64,000 nt of DNA from Natronoglycomyces albus (lineage in GTDB: Bacteria; Actinomycetota; Actinomycetes; Mycobacteriales; Micromonosporaceae): NCBI RefSeq assembly GCF_016925535.1, contig NZ_CP070496.1, forward strand, positions 1,736,001-1,800,000, in the 5' to 3' direction. Shown here piece by piece: positions 1 to 7,899 of the stretch (the stretch's first letter is position 1; each line of letters begins with the position of its first letter). The notes under the pieces were generated by a model. That model made no database searches. It was not told the DNA's origin and saw only the letters and a list, made by a program, of their open reading frames with translations. Made by a program: the position numbers and the translations under genes.

Positions 1-1298
1 ACGACGTGCAACGCCGAGTGTGCGCGTTCATCATCGGTGCGATCCTCAGTCAGAAGGGTGGTGCGCAAGGTGCCAGCGAAAAGATAGTCCTCGTGGGTGA
101 GTAGTCGAATGTGGCGGCGCACGTGTTTTAGCTTCACGTCGGCGAGCTTTGATGCGCCCCAGCGGGCGTCTGATTCGCTGAACCGGGTGAGCCGTTTGGT
201 CACCTCGGCTGCGGGCACTGATTCGGCGCTGACCAGGACGGTGAGTTGCGCAGTCGGTACGGTCAGGCCGCTTTCGGGGTCGTGCAGGTCGCCGTGGGGA
301 ATGTTGTCCTCGCCGGTGTCGGGAATGTCGCGGCCGGTGGCGAAATATGCGGCCAGTCTGCCGGCCCCCACTCGCGCGGTGACGATGCGCTCGGACACAT
401 GCAACATGTTGGTTGTGCTGATGACCAGAATTGAGGCGTAGCCGAACACGGCGGCTAGTTGTCCCACGGTGATGGTGCCGTTGAGCGCCATGATGGCGCC
501 CAGCCAGGTGATGGCGGCGACGAAGCCGAACGGAATCGATTGGCGCAGCCCTTGGACCCACGAGACCGAACCGGCCACCCGAAAGCCAAGGGCTCGAAGA
601 TCCATCGCCTGGAGGCGGTAGCGCATCGTGAACTGCAGGTCGCCACCGATGCCGCGCAGGATGCGCAGGCCGCCGACGACATCGGTGGCCTGTCCGGCGA
701 GTTGGCCGACGGCGTCGCGGTAGGAGGCTTGCTTGTGTTGGAGTTTGCCCAGCAGCGGCCCTGTGACGACAGCGGTGAGGAGTACCCCTGCGGCGAGGAC
801 AATGCCCAGCAGCGGGTGGATGTTCCACACCAGGACTGTTCCGGCGGCGAACATGGCAATAGCCATCACGCCGATGGCTAGGTCGGTGATTGCCTCGGCG
901 ACCAGGCGACTGTCATCGGTGGCTAGGTTGACCATCTCCCCGGAGGACACATTGCCCTTGGAACCGGTGCCGATGGCGTTGAGATGATCGGCGATGGCCT
1001 GCGTCCCGCGGCGACGCAGGGCCGCTTCGGGAATGAGCGACATCCGTAGGGAGATGACGAACAGCGGGGGATAGCACAGTGAGACCGCTAGCAAGATGAG
1101 CATCCAGTACCGGAAGTCCTCCCACGACCCGGCCAGGAGACCTTGGTCGATGACTTGGGAGAGGATGTACGGCTCAGCGACCATGATGGCGCTGGTGCCG
1201 ACAAAGCCCAGGGTGCTGATACTAAGCGGGAGGATTGAGGGTTTGACGAACCAGGCGAAGAATCGCCATGGAGTGGTCGGAACGCGAGAATGGGACAC
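1..1298 (-). CDS. ABC exporter half-transporter with degenerate P-loop (3' end off window)
   Basis: Fused membrane/ATPase ABC exporter half, read leftwards and cut by the window edge (about 432 residues visible). The GTG start at 1298 gives VSHSRVPTTPWRFFAW and then an exporter-type membrane domain (about residues 20-320). The start of the nucleotide-binding domain follows. Where GxxGxGK(S/T) is expected after LTVLV, the protein reads SAESVPAAEVTKRLTRF, so the Walker A is lost. The later Q-loop-like stretch THEDYLFAGTLRTTLL is kept. This is the pattern of the degenerate partner of heterodimeric actinobacterial exporters; an intact partner would be expected just beyond position 1. No good Shine-Dalgarno sits at this start, so the start is less sure than the frame. 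Substrate unknown. Confidence 0.8.
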   Translation of the reverse strand, partial: MSHSRVPTTPWRFFAWFVKPSILPLSISTLGFVGTSAIMVAEPYILSQVIDQGLLAGSWEDFRYWMLILLAVSLCYPPLFVISLRMSLIPEAALRRRGTQAIADHLNAIGTGSKGNVSSGEMVNLATDDSRLVAEAITDLAIGVMAIAMFAAGTVLVWNIHPLLGIVLAAGVLLTAVVTGPLLGKLQHKQASYRDAVGQLAGQATDVVGGLRILRGIGGDLQFTMRYRLQAMDLRALGFRVAGSVSWVQGLRQSIPFGFVAAITWLGAIMALNGTITVGQLAAVFGYASILVISTTNMLHVSERIVTARVGAGRLAAYFATGRDIPDTGEDNIPHGDLHDPESGLTVPTAQLTVLVSAESVPAAEVTKRLTRFSESDARWGASKLADVKLKHVRRHIRLLTHEDYLFAGTLRTTLLTEDRTDDERAHSALHV

Positions 1299-1365
1299 AG
1301 TTGAACGATTTTACGCGGCCTCACCTCGAAAGCAAACCCTTTTCGGGCTGGTTGTGGTGATAGTT

Positions 1366-1425
1366 CGGCCCGGCCGCACATCCACAAGAGACATATGAGT
1401 CTTCTGTGGACGTCCGGCCGGGCCG
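1366..1425. terminator. Imperfect long hairpin after kce
   Basis: Arms 1366-1386 and 1405-1425 pair over about 21 bp with two mismatches; the outer 11 bp (CGGCCCGGCCG) are perfect. There is no T-tract. It lies between the kce stop and the ABC exporter start and probably ends the leftward kamA-kce transcript. Confidence 0.6.
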
Positions 1426-1482
1426 ATACTTGTGGGTCCGCTCGTTCTTCGAGGGCGTCCAAGGCCCACGGCACTATGGTCG

Positions 1483-2325
1483 CTATGCGGTGGGTCGGAT
1501 GCCGAGCATGACTCGGGCGTCTGGAACCGACATGGCGGGCCGCTGGGCCAAGGCCGCGGCCTCGGCGGCTCGGGCCACCAATTGTTCATTGCCAGTCACT
1601 GGCTGCCGGCGAGCAAAAGACACCGTGTCCTCCATGCCCACGCGCAGATGGCCGCCAGCGGCGAGCGTACTGAGCATGACGGGAAGGGTGGTACGCCCGA
1701 TTCCTGTGGCGGCGAACGTGGCATCGGGCGGAAGGTGTCGGCGCACCGCGTCCACGAAGTGGATCACCGTGGCCGCATTGCCGGGAGCCCCGCCTGGTAC
1801 GCCGAGCACGAAGTCGACGTGCACATGACCACCGTAGGGCAGCCCGTGCTGGTCAAGCAGACGTTCCAAGGACGCCAGGTGTGCCAGGTCGAAGATCTCG
1901 TACTCGGGCACGATGCGTCTATCTCTCATGCGGCGGTGCAGTTCGACGATGAAGTCCCACCGATTGGAAAAGACCGCGTCACCGAAGTTGACGGTGCCCA
2001 TAGTGCAAGAGGCCATGTCCGGTTGGGCCTCCAACACGCGCATCCGGTCCTCTTCGCTATCGGTGACCGCGCCACCTGAGGACAGTTGCACAATGAGGTT
2101 GGTCGCCTCTGACACGCCTGCCACGGCTTCCTTGGCGCGGCCAAGGTCCAGCGTTGGCCGCGCCTTGTCGTCGCGTAGATGGATGTGGATGACTGCCGCT
2201 CCCGATTTTTCGCAAGCGACGGCAGTCGAAACCAGCTCTTCAACGGTGACGGGCAGTTGCGGGAAGTCGCTTTTATCCAGTTCGGCTCCGGTAGGAGCGA
2301 CGGTGATGAGAGTTGTGGCGCCCAT
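1483..2325 (-). CDS. kce: 3-keto-5-aminohexanoate cleavage enzyme
   Basis: Kce (BKACE/DUF849 family) condenses 3-keto-5-aminohexanoate with acetyl-CoA to give acetoacetate and 3-aminobutyryl-CoA. The protein is 280 aa. Family landmarks seen: ITVAPTGAELDKSD at the N-terminus, the metal-site HIHLRDD near residue 50, QLSSGG in the middle, and YGGHVHVDFVLGVPGG further on. The ATG at 2325 is preferred because AAGGAAGG lies just before it; a longer upstream frame has no family similarity. It starts 7 nt after the kamA stop, and its ribosome site overlaps that stop (TAAGGAAGGTATG), so translation is probably coupled. With kamA, kdd, kamD, kamE and kal alongside, the lysine role is well supported. 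Confidence 0.9.
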   Translation of the reverse strand: MGATTLITVAPTGAELDKSDFPQLPVTVEELVSTAVACEKSGAAVIHIHLRDDKARPTLDLGRAKEAVAGVSEATNLIVQLSSGGAVTDSEEDRMRVLEAQPDMASCTMGTVNFGDAVFSNRWDFIVELHRRMRDRRIVPEYEIFDLAHLASLERLLDQHGLPYGGHVHVDFVLGVPGGAPGNAATVIHFVDAVRRHLPPDATFAATGIGRTTLPVMLSTLAAGGHLRVGMEDTVSFARRQPVTGNEQLVARAAEAAALAQRPAMSVPDARVMLGIRPTA

Positions 2326-2332
2326 ACCTTCC

Positions 2333-3799
2333 TTACTCCCGTGCCTGGCGGGCGGCCGCGGTACGCGACTTTTCGGCCGCCGCGTGGCCGGCCTCGGCGA
2401 CCTGCTCGGGTGGGTGCTTGGCACGCCACCATTCCTGCCCGGCTTCGGGCAGGGTGTCTATTGGGTCGTAGTAGGGGTAGTAACGCGTCAGCGCGTCCGG
2501 GTCCTCCGCCTCGATGGACGTGCGGTAGTTCTTCGTCCAATACGAGATGCCCTGCTCCCGGTCGTAGTCCGATAGCTGGTGTACCCAGCGCTTGCCGACA
2601 AACGGCACATCGCAGATGATGCGTGGCGTCGCGTATCCGGGCAGGTAGCCCATAATCGCCGTTTGTAGGGCTTGCGCCTGCGCCACCGAGGTGCGCCAGT
2701 GCTCGGCGTTGGGGATCATGTCGCACATATAGAAGTAGTAGGGCAGGATGTGTGCCTCGCCTTGCAGCGCGAAACAGAGATCCAGCAAATCAGCTGGGGT
2801 GTCGTTGACGCCGCGCATGAGCACACCCTGGTTGCGCACATCGCGTACGCCTGCCTCCAACATGGCCTCGGCCGCGGCGGCCACTGCTGGAGTCACCGAG
2901 TTGACGTGGTTGACGTGAGTGTGGATGGCCAGACTGACGCCACGTTCCCGGGCGAGTGAAGCAACGCGGCCCATACCGTCGACGACGTCGCTTTGCAACC
3001 AGTGCTGTGGCAGGCCCATGAGCGCTTTGGTCGCCAGCCGAATGTCACGGATCGAATCGATGTCCAGCAGCTGGGTCAGGAAGTTTTCCAGGTTCTTCCA
3101 CGGGACGTTGGCCACGTCCCCACCCGAGACGACGACGTCGCGCACTTCGGGGTGTTTTCTCAGGTAGGCAAGCATGTCGTCGTAGCGGTTGGTGGGCTTG
3201 CCCTTGAGCTTGAGCTTGTCGATGAGCGGGGTGGAGTTTCCGACGAGGTCCATGCGGGTGCAGTGCCCGCAGTATTGCGGGCAGGTTGAGAGCATTTCCG
3301 CGAGCACCTTGGTGGGGTAGCGGTGCGTAAGGCCTTCGGCCACCCACATGTCGTGTTCGTGGAGCGAATCGCGCGCCGAGAACGGGTGGGATGGCCAGTC
3401 TGAGCGGCGGTCGGAAAACACCGGCAGCATGTAGCGGCGTACTGGGTCGGCCCGGAAAGCCTCGGTCCAGGAGCCCGGTGTGGTGTCTTCGATGGTGGGA
3501 ACCATCGTGTTGAGCATTTGCGGGGGCAGGAGCATGGACATTGTCGCCCGCTGTTCCATGTCCTGGGCGAGGTCGTCGTAGAAGTCCTCGCTAAGTAGGT
3601 CGCCGACGATGTTGCGAAGCTGGCGGATGTTCTTCACACAGTTGACCCGCTGCCACTGGGCTGAAGCCCACTGGTCGGCGGTGATGTCACGCCAGCCTGG
3701 AAACCGCTGCCAGTCGGGCTCGACCAGTTCGCGTCGACGGTACTGGTAGGGCTGTTCGATCGCAGCGGGGCCTTGGCTGTCAACCGGTAGGTCCGTCAC
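2333..3799 (-). CDS. kamA: Lysine 2,3-aminomutase (divergent KamA)
   Basis: Radical-SAM, PLP-dependent enzyme that moves the alpha-amino group of L-lysine to the beta carbon, first step of the pathway. The [4Fe-4S]/SAM motif is C173-PQY-C177-GH-C180. An aspartate follows YYFYMC (YMCDMIPN), matching the substrate-binding Asp293 of clostridial KamA, and another sits in IICDVPFVGKRW, matching Asp330. The clostridial PLP segment DAPGGGGK is replaced by DVPFVGK, one residue shorter, so this is a diverged subtype. The GTG at 3799 is chosen because GGAGGT lies 6 nt upstream; an ATG ten codons earlier lacks such a site. Length 488 aa, longer than the roughly 416 aa of clostridial KamA. First gene of the leftward kamA-kce operon. 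Confidence 0.88.
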   Translation of the reverse strand: MTDLPVDSQGPAAIEQPYQYRRRELVEPDWQRFPGWRDITADQWASAQWQRVNCVKNIRQLRNIVGDLLSEDFYDDLAQDMEQRATMSMLLPPQMLNTMVPTIEDTTPGSWTEAFRADPVRRYMLPVFSDRRSDWPSHPFSARDSLHEHDMWVAEGLTHRYPTKVLAEMLSTCPQYCGHCTRMDLVGNSTPLIDKLKLKGKPTNRYDDMLAYLRKHPEVRDVVVSGGDVANVPWKNLENFLTQLLDIDSIRDIRLATKALMGLPQHWLQSDVVDGMGRVASLARERGVSLAIHTHVNHVNSVTPAVAAAAEAMLEAGVRDVRNQGVLMRGVNDTPADLLDLCFALQGEAHILPYYFYMCDMIPNAEHWRTSVAQAQALQTAIMGYLPGYATPRIICDVPFVGKRWVHQLSDYDREQGISYWTKNYRTSIEAEDPDALTRYYPYYDPIDTLPEAGQEWWRAKHPPEQVAEAGHAAAEKSRTAAARQARE

Positions 3800-3978
3800 T
3801 GAGCTACCTCCATCACGTGCAACCTCCATGTTCGGGGTGGGTTCACAGAAAGTTTATTATGTGACTAAAGTCCTTCTGTTACTTAGCTTACCCAAAGGGG
3901 CTGCCCTAGCGTAGCTCCCGCATACTGAGATCGACCACCCGAACGATGAAAAATGATGACGAGGCGAAGGGCGCAAAT
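3800..3978. promoter_or_regulatory. Divergent promoter region of the kam cluster with palindrome
   Basis: This AT-richer stretch separates kamA (leftward) from kdd (rightward) and must hold both promoters. A 22-bp dyad, TCACA (3843-3847) and TGTGA (3860-3864) separated by 12 bp, lies within AT-rich sequence; on the minus strand it overlaps CATAAT, a good -10 candidate for kamA. A regulator could therefore control both arms from one site. No regulator gene is found inside the cluster. Regulation is inference from position and symmetry. Confidence 0.5.
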
Positions 3979-5013
3979 ATGGCGAAAACCTCACCAGTGG
4001 GCCTACATCGGGTGATCTCACCCACCGGGCATTTGCCGCAAGCGGCCACCCAGTTGGACAATGCACGCGACATTGGCGAGGATGAAGTCCGCATCCGCGT
4101 CGAGCGCCTGAACCTCGACGCGGCCTCCTACCGCCAGATGCACACCGAGCATTCCGGCGACGGTGAAGCCATTCGCGACCAGGTTCGGCGCATCATCGAC
4201 GAGCGCGGCAAGATGCATAACCCGGTCACCGGTTCCGGCGGCATGCTTATTGGCACCGTCGATGAAGTCGGAGCGGCCAGTCCCCTTGGCCTTAAAGTGG
4301 GGCAGAAGGTGGCCACGCTGGTCTCGCTGACGCTCACTCCCTTGCGCATTGACGACGCTTTGGAGAACTGGGACGGTCTGTCCGAACAGATCCCCACCTC
4401 CGGTCACGCGATCCTGTTCGCCCGCTCCATTGCCGCGGTCTTGCCCGAAAGCCTCAATGAAGATCTGGCACTGGCCGTGTTTGACGTGTGTGGGGCGCCG
4501 GCTTTGACCCGCCGAGTCGTGGAACGCAAAAACGCCGCCACAGTGGCTGTTCTTGGTGCGGCTGGCAAATCCGGCTCGCTATCCTTGGCCGCCGCGCGCG
4601 ATGCCGGAGCCGCCACCTTGCTCGGGGTGGTCCGTAACGAAGATGAAGCCCGTCAACTGGCGCACACGGGCCTCGCCGACCACATCGTCATCAGCGACGC
4701 CACCGACCCCGTCGCGCTCTCCCAGTCCGTCACCGAGGTCACCGGCCCAGTCGAGGTGACAGTCGTGTGCGTCGACGTGCCCGGTTGTGAACACGGGGCC
4801 ATCCTCGCCACCGCCGAAGGCGGCACGGTCATTTTCTTTTCCATGGCCACGTCGTTTCCCGCCGCCGCGCTGGGCGCGGAGGGCTTGGCCGCCGACGTGG
4901 AGATGCTCATCGGCAATGGCTACGTTCCAGGCCACGCCGACTACGCATTGCACCTGGTGGCCACGAACGACGCCATCAAGCACCACTTTGAGGCGCGACT
5001 GCACGCTCATTGA
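3979..5013 (+). CDS. kdd: L-erythro-3,5-diaminohexanoate dehydrogenase
   Basis: NAD-dependent oxidative deamination of 3,5-diaminohexanoate to 3-keto-5-aminohexanoate, between the 5,6-aminomutase and Kce. The protein is 344 aa. The N-terminus GLHRVISPTGHLPQAATQLDN resembles known Kdd starts. A Rossmann segment VAVLGAAGKSGSLSLAAARDAG lies near residue 190. The ATG at 3979 is preferred over an in-frame ATG at 3946 because GAAGGG precedes it and family N-termini match. First gene of the rightward arm; 140 nt separate it from kamD. Confidence 0.9.
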   Translation: MAKTSPVGLHRVISPTGHLPQAATQLDNARDIGEDEVRIRVERLNLDAASYRQMHTEHSGDGEAIRDQVRRIIDERGKMHNPVTGSGGMLIGTVDEVGAASPLGLKVGQKVATLVSLTLTPLRIDDALENWDGLSEQIPTSGHAILFARSIAAVLPESLNEDLALAVFDVCGAPALTRRVVERKNAATVAVLGAAGKSGSLSLAAARDAGAATLLGVVRNEDEARQLAHTGLADHIVISDATDPVALSQSVTEVTGPVEVTVVCVDVPGCEHGAILATAEGGTVIFFSMATSFPAAALGAEGLAADVEMLIGNGYVPGHADYALHLVATNDAIKHHFEARLHAH

Positions 5014-5153
5014 GTCGCCCGGCGTCGCGCCTGCTCGACAACAGACTCGCAACGGCAAGCGTTTGCCGCATGTAGCCGCATACGAAGCTAAGCCCGACCA
5101 CACCCCGGAACCGGCAAGCGAGCACCGACAACGAACCGCGAGGAGAAAAACAC

Positions 5154-6731
5154 GTGACGTTCAAGCCGCTGATCCCACTGGACCCGGCACAAGTCGACCG
5201 GGCCCGCCGCTTGGCCGCCCAAGCGGGCCAACCCGTCGTCGACATGGCCCGCAGCCACACAACCGTCTCAGTCGAACGCGCCACATTGCGTTTGGCGGGC
5301 CTGACCGGAGCCGACCCCGACGGCATCCCCTGGGTTAACCGCCTCGTCGACTCCATTAGCGAACAAGTGGGCATCGAACACGGCGTGGCGCTGCCGGTCT
5401 ACCACGCCCTCAACAGCGGTGCCTATAAAGACCTCACCGACCTCTCCCACGCCGCCGCCGCTGGAGCCGTCACCTTCGCGATCCCCACCGGGGAGGAAGC
5501 TACGTCCGCTCGGGCCGCCGCCCGCGCCTCAGTCGGCATCGGCATCGACCGCATCGACCAGCAACGCCGCGACCGCGACCGCATGATCGCCGACATCGGA
5601 GACCCCGAACAGCGGCCCTGGATCTACCTCATCGTCGCCACCGGCGACATCTACGAAGACATCAAACAAGCCCAAGCCGCAGCCCGAGCGGGGGCAGACA
5701 TCATCGCCGTCATCCGCTCCACCGGCCAATCCCTCCTCGACTACGTGCCCGAAGGCGCCACCCGCGAAGGATTCGCCGGAACCTACGCCACCGGCGAAAA
5801 CTTCCGCCTCATGCGAAATGCCCTTGACGAGACCTCCCGCGAAGTCGGACGCTACGTGCGGCTATGCAACTACGCATCAGGCCTGTGCATGCCCGAAATG
5901 GCCGCCCTCGCCGGCATCAATCGGCTGGACATGATGCTCAACGACTGCATGTACGGCATCTTGTTTCGCGACATCAACCCCATCCGAACCTTTGTCGACC
6001 AGCGGTTCTCCCGCCAAGTACACGCCCGAGCAGGCATCATCATCAACACCGGCGAAGACAACTACCTCACCACCGCCGACGCGGTCGAAGCCGCGCACAC
6101 CGTCACCGTGTCCCAACTACTCAACGAGTTCTTCGCCCACGAAGCCGGATTGCCCGACGAACTACTCGGGCTAGGACACGCCTTCGAAATCAACCCCGAC
6201 CTACCCGAATCGTTTCGCATGGAGCTGGCCCACGCCCTCTTGGCTCGCCAACTGTTCCCCGACGCGCCGCTTAAATGGATGCCGCCGACCAAACACATGA
6301 CCGGAGACGTCTTCCGAGGAAACCTTCTCGACGGGTTCTTCAACCTCGCCGGGGTCATGACCGGCCAATCAATTCTCCTAGTCGGCATGATGACCGAAGC
6401 CGTCGTCACCCCGTGGCTATCAGACCGCGACATCGCCTTGCAAAACGTGCGCTACGTACTAAACTCCTGCGGCAATCTCACCGAAGACTTCCACCCACCA
6501 GCCGACGGTTTTATCGCCAAACGCGCCCGCGAGGTTCTCAACGAAGCTAACGACCTACTCTCCGACATCGTCGACGATGGACTACTCAACGCCATCGCCG
6601 ACGGAACATTCGGCATCATGAAACGCCCCGCAGATGGAGGCCGCGGCCTCGCCGGAGTGTCCAAACGCAGCGAAGACTACTACAACCCCGCCAGCGAAAT
6701 GCTGGACGAAGGCATGAACGGAGGCCAGTAA
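5154..6731 (+). CDS. kamD: Beta-lysine 5,6-aminomutase alpha subunit
   Basis: Large subunit of the adenosylcobalamin/PLP enzyme that converts beta-lysine to 3,5-diaminohexanoate. The 525 aa length is typical. Recognisable stretches include GIEHGVALPVYHALNSGAYKD, IIAVIRSTGQSLLDYVPEGAT, MNDCMYGILFRDIN-like sequence (seen as LNDCMYGILFRDINPIRT) and the FEINPDLPES region. This subunit forms the TIM barrel; cobalamin and PLP contacts come mainly from KamE. The start is GTG at 5154 with AGGAG upstream. Its TAA overlaps the kamE ATG (TAATG), indicating coupled translation. Confidence 0.95.
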   Translation: MTFKPLIPLDPAQVDRARRLAAQAGQPVVDMARSHTTVSVERATLRLAGLTGADPDGIPWVNRLVDSISEQVGIEHGVALPVYHALNSGAYKDLTDLSHAAAAGAVTFAIPTGEEATSARAAARASVGIGIDRIDQQRRDRDRMIADIGDPEQRPWIYLIVATGDIYEDIKQAQAAARAGADIIAVIRSTGQSLLDYVPEGATREGFAGTYATGENFRLMRNALDETSREVGRYVRLCNYASGLCMPEMAALAGINRLDMMLNDCMYGILFRDINPIRTFVDQRFSRQVHARAGIIINTGEDNYLTTADAVEAAHTVTVSQLLNEFFAHEAGLPDELLGLGHAFEINPDLPESFRMELAHALLARQLFPDAPLKWMPPTKHMTGDVFRGNLLDGFFNLAGVMTGQSILLVGMMTEAVVTPWLSDRDIALQNVRYVLNSCGNLTEDFHPPADGFIAKRAREVLNEANDLLSDIVDDGLLNAIADGTFGIMKRPADGGRGLAGVSKRSEDYYNPASEMLDEGMNGGQ

Positions 6732-7519
6732 TGTCGAACATCATTCGCCCCTATGGGGACACCACGGGTGACGGCATGGTGCAGCTGTCGTTCACCCTGC
6801 CGGTACCCCACGACAAACGCGCCGAAGGCGCGGCGCTACAACTGGCCAACAAAATGGGACTTGACGGCGTCATGGTTGTCCACTCTCATCAAATGGGCGA
6901 CACCCACACCTTCTTCGTGGTTTACGGATCCGCCAACCACCTGGTCAACATGGACGAGGTCAAAGTAGTCGAACGCGACTATCCCCTGCTCAACCCCAAA
7001 GAAGTCAACGAAATCGTCAAGCAGCGCCTCGGCCGCAAACTATGCGTCGTCGGCGCGTGTATCGGCACCGACGCCCACACCGTCGGCATCGACGCAATCC
7101 TCAATATCAAAGGCATAGCCGGAGAAAAAGGCCTGGAGTACTACCGAGAACTGCGCGTCATCAACATGGGCGCCCAAGTGCCCGTACCAGACCTGGTCAA
7201 CCGTGCCGTCGAAGAGGAAGCCGACGCCGTGCTCGTCAGCCAAGTCGTCACCCAACGCGACGCTCACCTTCACAACGCCAAGGAAATGTCGGCCGCCTTC
7301 CGTGAAGCCCTCCCACCACAGAAGCGGCCACTGCTGGTCGTCGGTGGCCCCCGCTTCGATGAGAACGATGCCGACAAACTCGGCGTCGACCGTATCTTCG
7401 CCCGCCGCACCACCCCCGGAGACGTCGCCTCATACCTGGTACACCGCATCGTCCCCTCCGAGACCGCACCAGCCGAACAGCAGAAGTCTGAGTCGCAACG
7501 AGAAGGATCAGTCGTATGA
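6731..7519 (+). CDS. kamE: Beta-lysine 5,6-aminomutase beta subunit, B12- and PLP-binding
   Basis: Small subunit with the Rossmann cobalamin-binding fold. The base-off/His-on motif is DAHTVG (residues 114-119), with His116 as predicted lower cobalt ligand. Lys127, 11 residues later in LNIKG, corresponds to the lysine (Lys144 of the Clostridium sticklandii enzyme) that forms the internal aldimine with PLP. Length 262 aa. Start overlaps the kamD stop and the stop overlaps the kal start (ATGA). Both cofactor residues being intact argues for an active enzyme. Confidence 0.95.
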   Translation: MSNIIRPYGDTTGDGMVQLSFTLPVPHDKRAEGAALQLANKMGLDGVMVVHSHQMGDTHTFFVVYGSANHLVNMDEVKVVERDYPLLNPKEVNEIVKQRLGRKLCVVGACIGTDAHTVGIDAILNIKGIAGEKGLEYYRELRVINMGAQVPVPDLVNRAVEEEADAVLVSQVVTQRDAHLHNAKEMSAAFREALPPQKRPLLVVGGPRFDENDADKLGVDRIFARRTTPGDVASYLVHRIVPSETAPAEQQKSESQREGSVV

Positions 7520-7899
7520 CCAACCACGATGGAACCTGCGTGACCCACCGCCGCTACATCTCCTACGACCACGCCCACTACGGCGGAAACCTGGTCGACG
7601 GAGCCTACGCGCTGGCAATGTTTGGCGACGTGGCCACCGATATCTGTATCCAAACCGATGGGGACGAAGGACTCTTCGCCTCCTACTCGGACGTGCAGTT
7701 CAAAGCCCCGATCCGAGCTGGGGACTTCGTGGAGGCCACTGGCGTCATCACGCGCACGGGCAACCGTAGCCGCACCATCGACTTCACTTTGTCCATTGTG
7801 TGCCGCGCCAATCCTGAACGCGGAGACTCGGCCGCCGACGTCCTGGAGGAGCCGATCGTGGCCACCACGGCTACCGGAACGGTCGTGGTCCCGGCTTGA
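7516..7899 (+). CDS. kal: 3-aminobutyryl-CoA ammonia-lyase
   Basis: Hotdog-fold enzyme that removes ammonia from L-3-aminobutyryl-CoA to give crotonyl-CoA, last dedicated step here. The 127 aa length and the run RRYISYDHAHYGGNLVDGAYALAMFGDVATD fit the family; ASYSDVQFKAPIRAGDFVE is the usual hotdog strand region. It overlaps kamE by 4 nt (ATGA) and the reactivase by 4 nt (TTGA). Identity rests on the family pattern plus its place in the operon. Confidence 0.88.
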   Translation: MTNHDGTCVTHRRYISYDHAHYGGNLVDGAYALAMFGDVATDICIQTDGDEGLFASYSDVQFKAPIRAGDFVEATGVITRTGNRSRTIDFTLSIVCRANPERGDSAADVLEEPIVATTATGTVVVPA

